Below are positions 10,178 through 20,000 of a stretch of 64,000 nt of DNA, one piece after another. The notes beneath the pieces are model-generated. The model was not told the origin of the DNA. It saw only the letters and a list, made by a program, of their open reading frames with translations, and did not search any database. The stretch lies in the NCBI RefSeq assembly GCF_038397755.1, contig NZ_CP151637.1, forward strand, positions 1,860,001 through 1,924,000, read 5' to 3'. The DNA comes from Microbacterium sp. LWH7-1.2. Its GTDB lineage: Bacteria; Actinomycetota; Actinomycetes; Actinomycetales; Microbacteriaceae. The number at the start of each line of letters is the position of its first letter. Position 1 is the stretch's first letter. The position numbers were made by a program, and so were the translations under genes.

Positions 10178-12033
10178 AGGGTCACCTCCCAATCCTGGTC
10201 TTCCTGTCTCGCCCGGATGCGGGCTTCCTCGATCTCGAGGCTCGAGATCACGTGCCGGTAGTGCTCACTGGTGCGCAGCAGCTCGGAGTGGGTTCCGACG
10301 GCCGTCACGCGTCCCGCCTCGAGAAGGGCGACACGGTCGGCGAGCGTGACCGTCGACGGACGGTGCGCGACCACGAGTGCCGTCGTCTCGTGAAGGACCT
10401 CGCGGAGCGCGTCCTCGACGAGCGCCTCGGTGTCGACGTCGAGCGCCGACAGCGGGTCGTCGAGCACGAGCACCGCGGGCCGTGCGGCGACGGCACGCGC
10501 GAGCGCGAGGCGCTGGCGCTGGCCGCCCGAGAGCGACAGACCCTCTTCACCGATGATCGTGTCGACGCCGTCCGGCAGGTCGTCGACGAACGACGCCTGC
10601 GCGACGTCGAGCGCCTCCCGCATCACGTGTTCGGCCTCGGGGCTGCCGGGCACGAGGTCCTCGCGGCCCAGCAGCACGTTGTCGCGCACGGTCTGGGAGA
10701 AGAGCGTCGCGTCCTCGAACGCCATGCCGATGTGCCGGCGCAGCTCCCCCAGCGTGAGGTCGCGCACGTCGACGCCGTCGAGCGTCACGCGGCCGCCGGT
10801 CACGTCGTACAGGCGCGTCGGCAGCGTCGTGAGGGTCGTCTTGCCCGAGCCGGTGAGGCCGACGAGGGCCATCGTCTCTCCGGGCCGCAACACGAGGTCG
10901 ACGCCGTCGAGCAGGTCGCGCTCCCGCTCCGCGGCATCCTGATACCGGAAGTGCACGCCCTCGAACGCGAGCTCGCCCCGCGGCTTCGCGATCGTGGCCG
11001 GCGTCTCGGGATCGACGATGGTGTTCTGCTCGTCGAACACCTCGAAGATGCGGTCGGACGCGGTGCGCGCGTCGAGGAGGAACGAGAACAGGAATCCGAT
11101 CGACTCCATCGGCCAGCGCAGTACCGTCGCCATGGCGAAGAACGCGATGAGCTCGGGGCCCTGGAGCTGGCCGATCGCCGTGAGGTAGATGCCCGCGCCG
11201 AGGCACAGCGCGAACGCGATGTCGGGCAGCAGCACGAGCCAGAACCAGATCCAGCCGACGGCGCGCGCCTTGCTCAGCTCGGTCTCGCGGAGCGTCTCGG
11301 CCTGGCGCGTGAACTTCTGCAGCGCGTGCTTGCCGCGGCCGAACGCCTTGAGCACCCGGATTCCGTGCACGCTCTCCTCGACCGATGTGGCGAGGTCGCC
11401 CGCCTGGTCCTGCGACTGCCGCGCGAGCGTGCCGTAGGACTTCTCGAACCGGTATCCCGCGTACCAGAGCGGTGCGGACGTCACGAGGAAGATCGTGCCG
11501 AGCGCCCAGTGCCAGCGGAACAGCAGCGCCGTGCCGACGGCGATGGTGATGACGTTGACGACGAGCAGCACGAGCCCGAAAGCGAGCCAGCGGCGCAGCA
11601 TGCTGATGTCCTGCATCATGCGGCTCAGCAGCTGCCCCGACTGCCACCGATCGTGGAAGGCGACCGGCAGGCGCTGCAGGCGGGAGTAGAACGTCTGGCG
11701 CAGCTCGTACTCGACCATCGTCGCGGGTCCGAGCACGAACCAGCGACGGAGCCAGACCATGAGCGCCTCGGCGAGTCCCAGCGCGAGGATCGCGGCGGCG
11801 CCCCACCCGATCATGGCGATGTCGCCAGAGGCGATCGGGCCGCCGACGACCTGCTCGAGCACGAGCGGGATGGTCAGGGCGAGCAGGCTCGCGACGAGCG
11901 CGCTGGCGGCGCCCATCACCAGACGGGGAAGCACCGGCTTCGCGAAGGGAAGGAGCCGGGCGAGGGCTTTGAAGGTGGACAGTTCGGACCGTTGCGGCTG
12001 TTCTGATCGTTCAGCGAGGGCGGTGGTGGTCAT
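10174..12033 (-). CDS. ABC exporter half-transporter, degenerate-site subunit
   Basis: A 619-residue membrane-ATPase half transporter. Walker A is [13 protein letters not shown] and the signature [14 protein letters not shown] is canonical, but Walker B reads [12 protein letters not shown], with Asp where the catalytic Glu would be. That asymmetry is the hallmark of heterodimeric exporters with one degenerate ATP site. It is first in a two-gene operon, translationally coupled to its partner. AAGGATC precedes the ATG. A roughly 320-base leader holds a 32-codon ORF and several hairpins, so expression is probably controlled after initiation (inference). Confidence 0.92.
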   Translation of the reverse strand: MTTTALAERSEQPQRSELSTFKALARLLPFAKPVLPRLVMGAASALVASLLALTIPLVLEQVVGGPIASGDIAMIGWGAAAILALGLAEALMVWLRRWFVLGPATMVEYELRQTFYSRLQRLPVAFHDRWQSGQLLSRMMQDISMLRRWLAFGLVLLVVNVITIAVGTALLFRWHWALGTIFLVTSAPLWYAGYRFEKSYGTLARQSQDQAGDLATSVEESVHGIRVLKAFGRGKHALQKFTRQAETLRETELSKARAVGWIWFWLVLLPDIAFALCLGAGIYLTAIGQLQGPELIAFFAMATVLRWPMESIGFLFSFLLDARTASDRIFEVFDEQNTIVDPETPATIAKPRGELAFEGVHFRYQDAAERERDLLDGVDLVLRPGETMALVGLTGSGKTTLTTLPTRLYDVTGGRVTLDGVDVRDLTLGELRRHIGMAFEDATLFSQTVRDNVLLGREDLVPGSPEAEHVMREALDVAQASFVDDLPDGVDTIIGEEGLSLSGGQRQRLALARAVAARPAVLVLDDPLSALDVDTEALVEDALREVLHETTALVVAHRPSTVTLADRVALLEAGRVTAVGTHSELLRTSEHYRHVISSLEIEEARIRARQEDQDWEVTL

Positions 12034-12186
12034 GATCCTTGTGGGTGTGGCGGTGACCCGTCGTGGGGTCGCGTGGCGACAGCGAAGCGTGGGAGCGCTG
12101 TCATGAGAGAAGAGCTTCCTCGAGGAGGAACGCTCCGGGGGACGGCTGTATGCCGAATCCGGCGGGGCCGGCGGATGCGAGGAGGA

Positions 12187-12285
12187 CTACCCCTGGACGC
12201 GGGGACGCGGCAGCCAGGAGATGGTGCGGCGTCCCGCGAGACGAAGGACGAATGCGGTCTTCGCGGCGATGGCGGCCTGATACAT
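12187..12285 (-). CDS. 32-residue leader ORF upstream of the ABC exporter operon
   Basis: The ORF MYQAAIAAKTAF...RPRVQG has an optimal AAGGAGG ribosome site 5 bases before its ATG, stronger than that of most genes here. It is basic, with a short hydrophobic start. It lies on the same strand as the exporter genes and 153 bp upstream of them, between a long hairpin and further hairpins. Its length, position and strong SD fit an attenuating leader peptide, in which stalling would refold the downstream RNA. It could equally be a small basic membrane-active protein. No homologue is recognised. Confidence 0.5.
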   Translation of the reverse strand: MYQAAIAAKTAFVLRLAGRRTISWLPRPRVQG

Positions 12286-12311
12286 TTCGTCCTCCTTGGG
12301 CTGAGCGGAAT

Positions 12312-12355
12312 AGGGCTGTGCACGCCGCTCGGTGACCCAGCGGCGCGACAGCCCT
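12312..12355 (-). promoter_or_regulatory. Leader hairpin before the 32-codon ORF
   Basis: On the leftward transcript AGGGCTGT plus GCCGCT pair with AGCGGC plus ACAGCCCT around a GGGTCACCG loop, a stem of about 14 bp with a small internal bulge. It ends about 15 bases before the leader-ORF ribosome site. Further on, GAGCGTTCCTC can pair with GAGGAAGCTC (around 12110-12135). Alternative pairing of these arms was not computed. Confidence 0.5.
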
Positions 12356-12359
12356 CCAG

Positions 12360-12388
12360 CGTATACCTGAGTGTTGCCTGAACGCAAC
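12360..12388 (-). promoter_or_regulatory. Promoter and overlapping operator of the ABC exporter leader
   Basis: On the minus strand TTGCGT (12382-12387) and TATACG (12360-12365) are 16 bp apart and fit a sigma-70-type promoter. The inverted repeat GTTGC-N6-GCAAC (12373-12388) overlaps the -35 box, as expected for a repressor operator. Transcription would start just before the leader hairpin. Confidence 0.45.
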
Positions 12389-12418
12389 AACCGCTTTCCG
12401 GTCCCCCGGAAAGCGGTT
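12389..12418 (-). terminator. Terminator of the ada-alkA/ogt operon
   Basis: AACCGCTTTCCGG pairs perfectly over 13 bp with CCGGAAAGCGGTT, leaving a 4-base loop, 12 bp past the ogt stop. It insulates the exporter promoter from the repair operon. Confidence 0.75.
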
Positions 12419-12430
12419 GAGGCGAGTGGT

Positions 12431-12940
12431 TCAGATCAGCGCGGGCACCGCCGCTTCGCGCTCGAGCAGGCGCTGCTTGACGGGAAGCCCCCAGGCGAAC
12501 CCGCCCAGCGTGCCGTCCGTGCGCAGCACCCGATGGCACGGCACGAACAGCGCGGGCGCGTTTCGGGCGCAGATGGATGCTGCGGCCCGCACCGCGCTCG
12601 GAGACCCGAGCTCGACGGCGAACTCGCTGTACGTGAGCGGGCGTCCCGGGGTGATGCGCCGCAGCGCAGCCCACCCGACGAGCTGCATCGCGGTGCCGTG
12701 CTGCGACACCGCGACCTGGTCGATCGCGGCAAGGTCTCCGCCGTAGTAGGCGGCGACGGCGGCGGCGGCATCCGTCTCGCCCTTCTCGACGGATGACGGA
12801 CGGACGCGCTCCGCGAGGCGCGCGAGGATCGCGTCGGCGTCGGGGGTCCACCCTGAGGCGAGCACGCGTCCGTCGTCGTCGGCGAGGATCGTGAACGCGC
12901 CGTCGGGGGTGTCGAGGGTCTGGATGGTGGCGGTGGTCAT
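12431..12940 (-). CDS. ogt: Methylated-DNA--[protein]-cysteine S-methyltransferase
   Basis: A 169-residue suicide DNA-repair protein that takes alkyl groups from O6-methylguanine. The acceptor Cys135 lies in [10 protein letters not shown], and [17 protein letters not shown] is the conserved C-terminal helix-loop. I start at 12940, where the ATG overlaps the alkA stop as ATGA, rather than at the upstream in-frame start, which lies inside alkA. The gene is translationally coupled to the Ada-AlkA fusion, so base excision and direct reversal are co-expressed. Confidence 0.95.
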   Translation of the reverse strand: MTTATIQTLDTPDGAFTILADDDGRVLASGWTPDADAILARLAERVRPSSVEKGETDAAAAVAAYYGGDLAAIDQVAVSQHGTAMQLVGWAALRRITPGRPLTYSEFAVELGSPSAVRAAASICARNAPALFVPCHRVLRTDGTLGGFAWGLPVKQRLLEREAAVPALI

Positions 12941-14517
12941 GACATGCCTCCGGTGGTGATGAGCGATGGGGAGGTGACGGATGCCGCGACCCGGCGCGGT
13001 GCGGCGGGCTTGGGCGGGACGGCGCGCCACAGGTGGGCGGTGAGGTAGCTGCGCCAGGGGGCGGTGCGGGCGGCCCAGGAGTCGAGCGGGCGGGCCTCTG
13101 CGGGGAGCCCCGCTGCCACGGCGCCCGCCCGCACGGCGACATCACCTGGGAGGAAGACGTCGGGGTCGGCGAGCACCCGCATGCGCACGTAGTCGGCGGT
13201 CCAGGGTCCGATGCCGGGCATCGCGAGGAGCGCGGCGCGCTGCTCGACGGCGTCGTCGCCGGCAGTGAGGACGAGCGAGCCCTCGGCGAGAGCCGCGGCG
13301 GCTCCGGTGATGGCGCGGATGCGCGCGGCCGGACCGCGGAGCGCCTCGTGGCCGCGCTCGGCGATCACGGCCATCGTCGGGAACAGACGGGCAGGAGCGG
13401 GGTTCTCGTCGGGGCCGTCGCCGAGCGAAAGCATCCCCGCGAATGCCGGCACCTCCTCGCCGAGCGCGGCGGTGAGCCCCGTCAGCGCGGTGCGAGCCGC
13501 GACCACGGTGATCTGCTGCCCGACCATCGCCCGGATCAGCATCTCGTGCGGATCGGCGGCACCCGGAACCCGGATGCCCGGCAGCGCAGCCACGAGAGGA
13601 GCGAGCTCCGGATGCCGCGCCAGCGAGTCGTCGACTGCGTCCGGGTCGGCGTCGAGGTCGAAGAGGCGGCGCGCCCGGGTGACGAGCGTCGACAGGTCGG
13701 CGAGATTCGTGAGCGCGGCCCGCAGCCGCACGCGCCCCAGGTCGTCGAGGCGCAGCTCGAACCAGGCGGGGCCGTGCGGAAGGCGGATCGTGCGGGCGAA
13801 GGTGGAGGCGGTCGCCGCCTCGGCGCCCGAGACGGCGCGGGCCGCCATCCATGAGAAGAGCCCTGGTGCATCCAGCGCGCCGCGGTGCGGGAGCGCGAGG
13901 TCGATCGTGACCCCGGGCGCGCGCGCACCCGACCCTTCGTGGCGCGAGACGCGACGCCGCGCGCGCAGTTCGAGCGGCGGCATCCCGAAGACCTCACGGA
14001 TGGTGTCGTTGAATTGGCGCACGCTCGCGAACCCGCTCGAGAACGCGACGTCGGCGGCCGGAAGATCGGTGCCGACGAGGAGCATCCGGGCGGTCTGCGC
14101 GCGGTGTGCGCGGCTGAGGGCCAGCGGACCGGCGCCGAGCTCGGCGGTGAGCAGCCGGGTCAGGTGGCGCGGCGAGTAGCCGAGACGCTGTGCGAGGCCG
14201 GGGACGCCCTCGCGCTCGACGACGCCGTCGGCGATGAGCCGCATGGCGCGTCCTGCGGTGTCGCCACGCAGGTTCCACTGCGGCGAGCCGGGCGCCGCCT
14301 CGGGGAGGCACCTCTTGCACGCGCGGTAGCCCGCCTCGTGCGCGGCGGCGCTCGTCGGGTAGAAGGTGACGTTCGACGCCTTCGGCGTGCGCGCCGGGCA
14401 GCTCGGACGGCAGTAGATCCCGGTGGAGCGCACCGCGGTGACGAATTGGCCGTCGAAGCGGGCGTCGCGCGAGTCGATCGCGCGGTAGCGCTCCTCGAAC
14501 GTCATGGCCAGGCTCAT
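12937..14517 (-). CDS. alkA: Ada regulatory domain fused to AlkA 3-methyladenine DNA glycosylase
   Basis: A 526-residue fusion. Residues 1-75 form the Ada zinc/methyl-acceptor domain with Cys36, Cys40, Cys66 and Cys69 (CRPSC, CKRC). An AraC-type HTH follows (about 85-185), then AlkA N-terminal and HhH-GPD domains, with [18 protein letters not shown] and the catalytic Asp in VFLPGDVAV. In this family the first domain senses methyl phosphotriesters and activates the operon, and the C-terminus excises 3-alkylpurines. The Ada methyltransferase domain is supplied separately by the coupled ogt gene. The ATG 14517 gives the family's TFEERYRAI start. Confidence 0.95.
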   Translation of the reverse strand: MSLAMTFEERYRAIDSRDARFDGQFVTAVRSTGIYCRPSCPARTPKASNVTFYPTSAAAHEAGYRACKRCLPEAAPGSPQWNLRGDTAGRAMRLIADGVVEREGVPGLAQRLGYSPRHLTRLLTAELGAGPLALSRAHRAQTARMLLVGTDLPAADVAFSSGFASVRQFNDTIREVFGMPPLELRARRRVSRHEGSGARAPGVTIDLALPHRGALDAPGLFSWMAARAVSGAEAATASTFARTIRLPHGPAWFELRLDDLGRVRLRAALTNLADLSTLVTRARRLFDLDADPDAVDDSLARHPELAPLVAALPGIRVPGAADPHEMLIRAMVGQQITVVAARTALTGLTAALGEEVPAFAGMLSLGDGPDENPAPARLFPTMAVIAERGHEALRGPAARIRAITGAAAALAEGSLVLTAGDDAVEQRAALLAMPGIGPWTADYVRMRVLADPDVFLPGDVAVRAGAVAAGLPAEARPLDSWAARTAPWRSYLTAHLWRAVPPKPAAPRRVAASVTSPSLITTGGMS

Positions 14518-14594
14518 GCCCCTAGCCTGACACGCTCCCCCGACATCGGCTCGCGGAAATCGGACACGACTGTCGCGTCAGCGACCGACCACGC

Positions 14595-16298
14595 TCACGG
14601 CACCGCCGTCCACTGCGCGACACCGTACATCACCGGCGCCACCGGACCGCTGCGCGCGGTCACTCCTGCCACGTTCCGGTCGATGATCGTCACCTGGGGG
14701 CTGACGGCGAGAGGCCGCGCGACAGCGGCTTGCACGATCGTGGCCTCGATCTGGGCGAGCACCTCTCTCGCCTCGTAGACGTCGACGGTCTGAGCGAGCT
14801 GAGCGATCAGCGCATCGCGGTTCGCGTCGATCTGCGGCATGAGGGATGCCTCGCCCCCGCTGCCCCACTGCGCAACGATCTCGGCCGGCGTCTGCGGGAT
14901 CGGTAGGCGCATGATCGCGGCATCCCACCCTCGCTGCCCGATCGCCGCGCCGACGTCGTCACTGCCGCAATCGGCGACGTTCCATCCCGCGGGGCCGGCA
15001 GCGCTGCGCAGCGCGGTGAACGCGCCGACGGCGAACTCGTTGCCGCGGTCGTAGAGCACGCACACCGGCGTGCCTGGGGCGACACCGGCGGCCTCGCGCT
15101 CCGACGGCGGGTCCTCGCTCGGCGCGCCGAGGGATGTCGCGAACCCGGAGTCCTCGGTCACGACCTCGTACGCCGGAGAACCGGGCGCCGACACCATCGA
15201 GGCCGTCGCCGCATACGCCGACGACCATTCGCCGGCGGCGGCCTCCACCAACTCCCTGGCGGGCACCATGCGAAGGAAGGCGGTGCGCGCGGCAGGCTGC
15301 GCGAAGACGCCCGCAGGATCGAGCAGGACCGCCCAGACTCCGCCATCGTGCGTCGTCTGCACGGTGAAGTCTCGCCGCTCGAGCTCCCGGATAGCAGCAC
15401 GGTTCGCGGAGTTCGGGGCCACCCGCACCACATCCACCAGGTCACCGATCGCCGTCACCGGATCGTCCCCGGGCGGCACGAGGTCGATTCGAGCGACCTG
15501 CGGGCTGACAGCTCCACGGTACGAGGGGTTGGGCACAAGCGTCACGCTCTGGCCGTCCGCGGAGCGGGTGCTCCCTTCGACCTCGAACGGGCCGCTGGAG
15601 ACCAGCAGGTCGGCGGGAACATCGGTCTTCTCCGTGACATCGAACGCCGTGTGCCACACCGCGGCGATCGCCGCGAGCGCCGAGGCATCCTCCTCATGGA
15701 TGGCCCGGATGACTGCCTGCTTGGCCTCCATCGCGTCATCCAGACCGAGTGCGCGCTTGCCGACGACATGCGCGGGCACGGGAACCGTGACCGCGCGCTG
15801 CCAGGTGATCGTCGGGTGTGGAAATGTCACCTCGATGGCCCGGGCGAACTCATCCACCGTCGAGACCACCGGCACGTCGTCCGGTTCTGCAGCGCCTGCA
15901 TCGGCGCTCTCGTCCTCAGCGAAGTAGCCGGCTGTGGCCGCCCAGCCGAGCATGAGGTCAGCGGCGTCGAGCGGGATGCCGTCCGACCAGGCCGGCTCTG
16001 CGAGGTCGTACCGCACCGTGAAGGGGTCGTCGCTCACGATCGTCACCCGCCCGAAGCTCTCGTCGGGCACGAAGGTGCCGTCCACGGTGTCGCCGAAGCC
16101 GCTTCTGGTCGCCGCTGCGATGTCGAGGTTCCCGGGCGTCGGTGCGGCGAGGGCGTTCATCGAGGTGAGCTCCCCGGACCACCCGACCGTGACCTTCGTG
16201 TCGGGTACGACGGTGGCGGGCAGCTCCTGGGCGCACGCGGTCAGCCCTCCGAGCAGCAGCACGACACCGACGGCCGCCGCACGGCGGTGAGACCTCAT
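14595..16298 (-). CDS. Family 5 solute-binding lipoprotein (peptide/oligopeptide ABC type), orphan
   Basis: A 567-residue lipoprotein: signal MRSHRRAAAVGVVLLLGG, lipobox LTAC with Cys22, then an SBP_bac_5-like fold (TVGWSGELTSMNALAAPTP, WSDGIPLDAADL, GPFEV near the middle). Family members bind peptides or sugars for an ABC importer, but no permease or ATPase is nearby, so the ligand is unknown. I start at ATG 16298 because it gives the intact signal peptide, behind GAGGG. It shares a short transcript with the 74-residue gene 10 bp upstream and is separated from the type VII genes by a strong terminator. Confidence 0.8.
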   Translation of the reverse strand: MRSHRRAAAVGVVLLLGGLTACAQELPATVVPDTKVTVGWSGELTSMNALAAPTPGNLDIAAATRSGFGDTVDGTFVPDESFGRVTIVSDDPFTVRYDLAEPAWSDGIPLDAADLMLGWAATAGYFAEDESADAGAAEPDDVPVVSTVDEFARAIEVTFPHPTITWQRAVTVPVPAHVVGKRALGLDDAMEAKQAVIRAIHEEDASALAAIAAVWHTAFDVTEKTDVPADLLVSSGPFEVEGSTRSADGQSVTLVPNPSYRGAVSPQVARIDLVPPGDDPVTAIGDLVDVVRVAPNSANRAAIRELERRDFTVQTTHDGGVWAVLLDPAGVFAQPAARTAFLRMVPARELVEAAAGEWSSAYAATASMVSAPGSPAYEVVTEDSGFATSLGAPSEDPPSEREAAGVAPGTPVCVLYDRGNEFAVGAFTALRSAAGPAGWNVADCGSDDVGAAIGQRGWDAAIMRLPIPQTPAEIVAQWGSGGEASLMPQIDANRDALIAQLAQTVDVYEAREVLAQIEATIVQAAVARPLAVSPQVTIIDRNVAGVTARSGPVAPVMYGVAQWTAVP

Positions 16299-16308
16299 CT
16301 GGTCGCCC

Positions 16309-16533
16309 TCACACGAGGTCGGCGCCGTCGTCGCTCTCGGCGGCGAGTTCGCGGAATCCTTCGCTCTCTTCACTCTCGAGCCAGGCACGCGCGTACTCCA
16401 GCAGCACTGCGGGCGACTCCTCGGCCTCCTCGGCTGAGGCGAACGGGCCGATCGTGTCTTCCGACGGACGCTCGTCGGCGCGCTGCACCGACTGCGTCGT
16501 GAGGTTGTACCAGTAGCTCTGTGATGCCCTCAT
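16309..16533 (-). CDS. Small SPOR-like protein
   Basis: A 74-residue acidic protein. YWYNLTTQSVQ, then DTIGPFASAEEAEESP, then EYARAWLESEE resemble short actinobacterial proteins that start YWYNTxTGxVE and contain GPYxTREEAexAL. Those are often called SPOR-like; the function is unknown. Its start is 10 codons before YWYN. It lies 10 bp ahead of the solute-binding lipoprotein, with a possible TAGGAT -10 box upstream. Confidence 0.65.
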   Translation of the reverse strand: MRASQSYWYNLTTQSVQRADERPSEDTIGPFASAEEAEESPAVLLEYARAWLESEESEGFRELAAESDDGADLV

Positions 16534-16560
16534 CGACTCAGCGCTCCGTTCATGTCTGTG

Positions 16561-16566
16561 ATCCTA
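16561..16566 (-). promoter_or_regulatory. -10 box candidate for the SPOR-like/lipoprotein transcript
   Basis: TAGGAT on the minus strand lies 28 bp before the ATG at 16533 and downstream of the WXG100 terminator. No clear -35 is visible. Confidence 0.35.
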
Positions 16567-16585
16567 TCCGGCGGGTGCACACGGC

Positions 16586-16625
16586 AGAGGTCGTGGGGCG
16601 ATCGTCCGATCGCGCCACGACCTCT
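16586..16625 (-). terminator. Terminator after the WXG100 gene
   Basis: AGAGGTCGTGG pairs with CCACGACCTCT, and inside it GCGATCG pairs with GATCGC, giving a nearly continuous 17-bp stem just past the WXG100 stop. It marks the end of the type VII transcription unit. Confidence 0.75.
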
Positions 16626-16639
16626 GGCGATGTGTCGGC

Positions 16640-16933
16640 TCAGCCGCCGGCGAGCTCCGCATCCGTGTCGCGGATCTTGTCGGCCATGCGGTCGAGTGCG
16701 TCTGCCATGTCGTTGACGGCCTCGGCTGCGTCGTCGAGCGACGTCGTCAGCTCGGAGTACGCGGTGGCGAAGGCATCCGACGCGTTCTCGGTCTTGAAAC
16801 CGTCCTGCACAAGGTCGTCGATGATGCCCTGCAGTTCCTTCAGCGTGTCCGTGACGGTCTGACGTCCGTCGCGCAGCCGCTGCGCCGAACTCTCCATCTC
16901 GCTGTATGTTGCACCGAAGTCATGTCCGGCCAT
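16640..16933 (-). CDS. WXG100-family protein lacking the W of WxG
   Basis: A 97-residue, all-helical, acidic protein with the WXG100 pattern: helix (YSEMESSAQRLRDGRQTVTDTLKELQG), turn, helix (DAFATAYSELTTSLDDAAEAVNDMADALDRM). At the turn the usual W-x-G is replaced by VQDGF, so Trp is absent, and no YxxxD/E tail is seen. It probably forms a helical hairpin dimer exported by the type VII ATPase encoded just upstream. GGGAGG precedes the ATG. It has its own promoter with the locus palindrome, overlapping the end of the ATPase gene, so it can be made in excess of the machinery. Confidence 0.8.
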   Translation of the reverse strand: MAGHDFGATYSEMESSAQRLRDGRQTVTDTLKELQGIIDDLVQDGFKTENASDAFATAYSELTTSLDDAAEAVNDMADALDRMADKIRDTDAELAGG

Positions 16934-16989
16934 GAAACCCGCCTCCCAGCGTTCGTCCTGTTCGAGCCCTTCTGACCCTCACCACCACG

Positions 16990-17035
16990 AGGCTAGCGAA
17001 GGTTCACAATCGCGCCCATGGGGAGAACTACCCAT
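16990..17035 (-). promoter_or_regulatory. Type VII promoter, WXG100 copy (palindrome plus -10)
   Basis: The 18-bp palindrome at 17018-17035 reads ATGGGTAGTTCTCCCCAT on the minus strand. It is followed after 22 bp by TAGCCT (16990-16995). The palindrome overlaps the stop codon of the ATPase gene. The same arrangement occurs before the three cargo modules. Confidence 0.7.
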
Positions 17036-20000
17036 GTGCCGCTGCGCGCTTCGTCATCGCGCGCGTCGCCCCGGCAGCCGGCGCCGCCTGGCCGTTGGCG
17101 GGCTCGGTGACGAACGGCACCTGCATCGTGACCGCGCGCCCGGCCTGCACGAAGATGCCGCGTCCGACAGGGAAGTCCGAGCGCTTGACGCGTCCGAACG
17201 GGTTCTTGAAGATCGCCTCGCCGTCGTACGTGTCGGGCTTGAGCACGATCCCCTGACGGCCAGACTTCCACTCGCCGAGCACGCCGATGCTGCCGCTGGC
17301 GCGACTGATCTCGGCCTCGCCGACCAGCAGGTGCTCGCTGTTGTTCATCGCCTGCAGCAGCGTTCGCATCGGGCGGTCGGCGGGACCATCGGCCAGGTGC
17401 GGCATGTCCTCGATGACGATCATGATCCGCTCGCCCGGAGCGTCGCTGACCACCAGCCCGGTCAGCTCGGCAGCCAGTTCCGCTTCGTCCTCGGGTCGCG
17501 TCGCACTGCGCACCCACGGCCGGAAGTCCTTCAGGTCGGCTCGGCGGCTGCCGAAGTGGTACAGCCGCACGCCCGGGTCGAAGCGCTCCATGGCCACGAC
17601 GAGCGCCTTCAGCGTGTTCGTCCGGCCGGACGCGGGCGGCCCCGAGATCACGAACGATCCGATCGGCTCGAATCCGCGCGGCGACAGGGTGTCATCTGCG
17701 ACGCCGAAGACCGGCATCCCCTCGACGTGCGCCGGCATCCCGGTCGCCGGGATCATCGTGGGCAGCGCGCCGATCTCAGGCAGGTCGCGCACGCCGAGCG
17801 ATCGCAGTCGATCGCCCAGTGCAGCGAGCGCCTTGGTCTGCTCGACAGCGTTCGGCGTACCGCCGAGCACGGCGATCTGCGCCTCATGCCCGTCGATGAC
17901 AGCCCGTCCGGGGACGGACTGCTCGTCGAGGATGTCGCGAGGCGCGCCCAGCAGCATGTACTGGCTCTGATCGCCCATGCGCAGCACCACCCGCCGCGAG
18001 ATGTTCGCCGCGACAGCGCTGGGCACCGCGTTGCCGCGGTCGGCGGTGATCACGGCGTGCAGGCCAAGGGTGCGCCCCTCGCCCACGATGCGCATGAAGG
18101 TCCGATAGAACGGTCCGCGGCCCGGAGCGACCTCCCAGTCCTTCTTGAATTCCGGGTAGTTGTCGATCAGCAGCACGATGCGCGGCATCGACGGATCCAC
18201 GAGTTCCCGGTATTCCTGCACCGATGCCGCGCTGGCGGCCGAGAACGCGGCGGCCCGGCGGTCCATCTCCTGATCGAGTGTGCGAAGAAGCCGCTGGATG
18301 CGCTCGACGTCGGAGCCGTCGACGACCGACCCGACATGCGGAAGGGCGGCCAAGGCTCCCAGCGCGCCGGACGCGAAGTCGAGGCAGTACACCTGTACGC
18401 GACCGCGATCGGGCCGCATGCCGGCGGCAGTCGCGATCGTCTTGAGCAGCGTCGACTTGCCGGAGCCGGAGGTGCCGTAGATCACGAGTGAGCCATCGCG
18501 GTCGGGAACGAATGCCGCCGACTCCTGCAGCTGCCACTCGGGGACGTCCACCATCGCGATCGGGATGCGGGTGTCGCCGTCGTTCGGCAGGTTCTGCAGA
18601 TCCACGAGCGGGGACAGGTCATCGAGCCACGGCCGGCGCGGACGCGGAAGCCCGGCGAGGTCGCTCGCGCGGACGAGGGTCGACACGATGCGTCTCTGGT
18701 CGTTCGGGCCGAGGTCGTGCTCGTGCGCGTCCGACTCGGCCGGACGGTCGGCCTCCCATTCCCGGGTGGCGCCGAAGCGCAGTTCGGCGACCCGGACCTC
18801 TGCGACGGCGGCTTCGTCGTCGGTAGTCCAGCCGCCCGTATAGGCGGACTGGAACGGCACCAGACGCCCCGGCCCGGTCTTGGCGATGGCGCGGCCGGGG
18901 ATGCTCGGGGGGAAGCTCGCCGCGATCTCGTCGTCGACGACGTCGCGGGAGTCGGATTCGTCGGCCATACGCAGCGCGATGCGCAGGTTGGTGTTCGCCC
19001 GCAGGTTGTCCTTGATGACGCCCGCAGGTCGCTGCGTCGCCATGATGAGATGGATGCCGAGCGACCGACCCCGCTGGGCGATGTCGACGACGCCGTCCAC
19101 GAACTCCGGCATCTCCGAGGCCAGCGCCGCGAACTCGTCGATCACCAGCACCAGCGCCGGCGGGCATTCCGGGTCCTGACGCTTCTCCAGCTCCAGCAGG
19201 TCCTTGGCCTTCTTGCGGTTGAGCAGGTGCTCACGATGCTGCAGCTCGGCGCGCAGGCTCGTCAGCGCGCGGCTCACCAGGTGCGGGCTCAGATCAGTGA
19301 CGAGGCCCACGCAGTGCGGCAGATCGACGCAGTCGGCGAACGCTGATCCGCCCTTGTAGTCGACGAAGAGGAATGTGACCCGATCCGGGCTATGCGCCGC
19401 GGCCATACCGAGAACCCAGGCCTGCAGGAACTCGGACTTTCCGGCACCGGTCGTGCCGCCCACGAGTGCGTGCGGACCCTGAGTGCGCAGATCGAGCGCC
19501 ATCGCATCGCTCGCTCCCTGGCCGATGATCGCGCGGAGCGTGCCCGCCTTCTTCAGCCTGGGCCGCGGGGCCGTTGAGCGATCGATGATCGTGGTGTTCT
19601 GCCGCCATCGCTCGATCGCGACGTTCGGATCCTCGGCGATCGCCGGGTCGATCAGCTGCAGGAACATGACCGAGCTCGGGATGTCGGAGGCGTCGTGCAC
19701 CACGGTGCTCACGTCGACGACCGGGGCCAGACGCCTCGCGAACATCTCCATGTACGCGTTCGACACTCCTTCCACCCGGACGTGCTCGAACGCCTCTCCG
19801 TTGCGGACGAGACCTACGCGCGCATCGTCGAGAGCGCTCGTGAGCTCGATGTAACTGCGGCAGACGGCGGGCAGTGATTCGACCGTGGGCGAGACGAACA
19901 CCGCGTGCACGCCGTGATCAGCGCCACGTTCCAGCACGTCGATGAGCCGGCCCCGGTCGACAGGCGCGTCGCCGGTCACGAAGACGATGATCGACACCGG

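Noticed and set aside
8075..12006. Plus-strand open frames opposite the ABC exporter genes.
   Set aside because: Antisense shadows of two intact ABC exporter genes; no recognisable domain.
14595..16533. Treating the solute-binding lipoprotein and SPOR-like gene as part of the type VII system.
   Set aside because: A strong terminator and a separate -10 box split them from the WXG100 gene, and they lack the locus palindrome.
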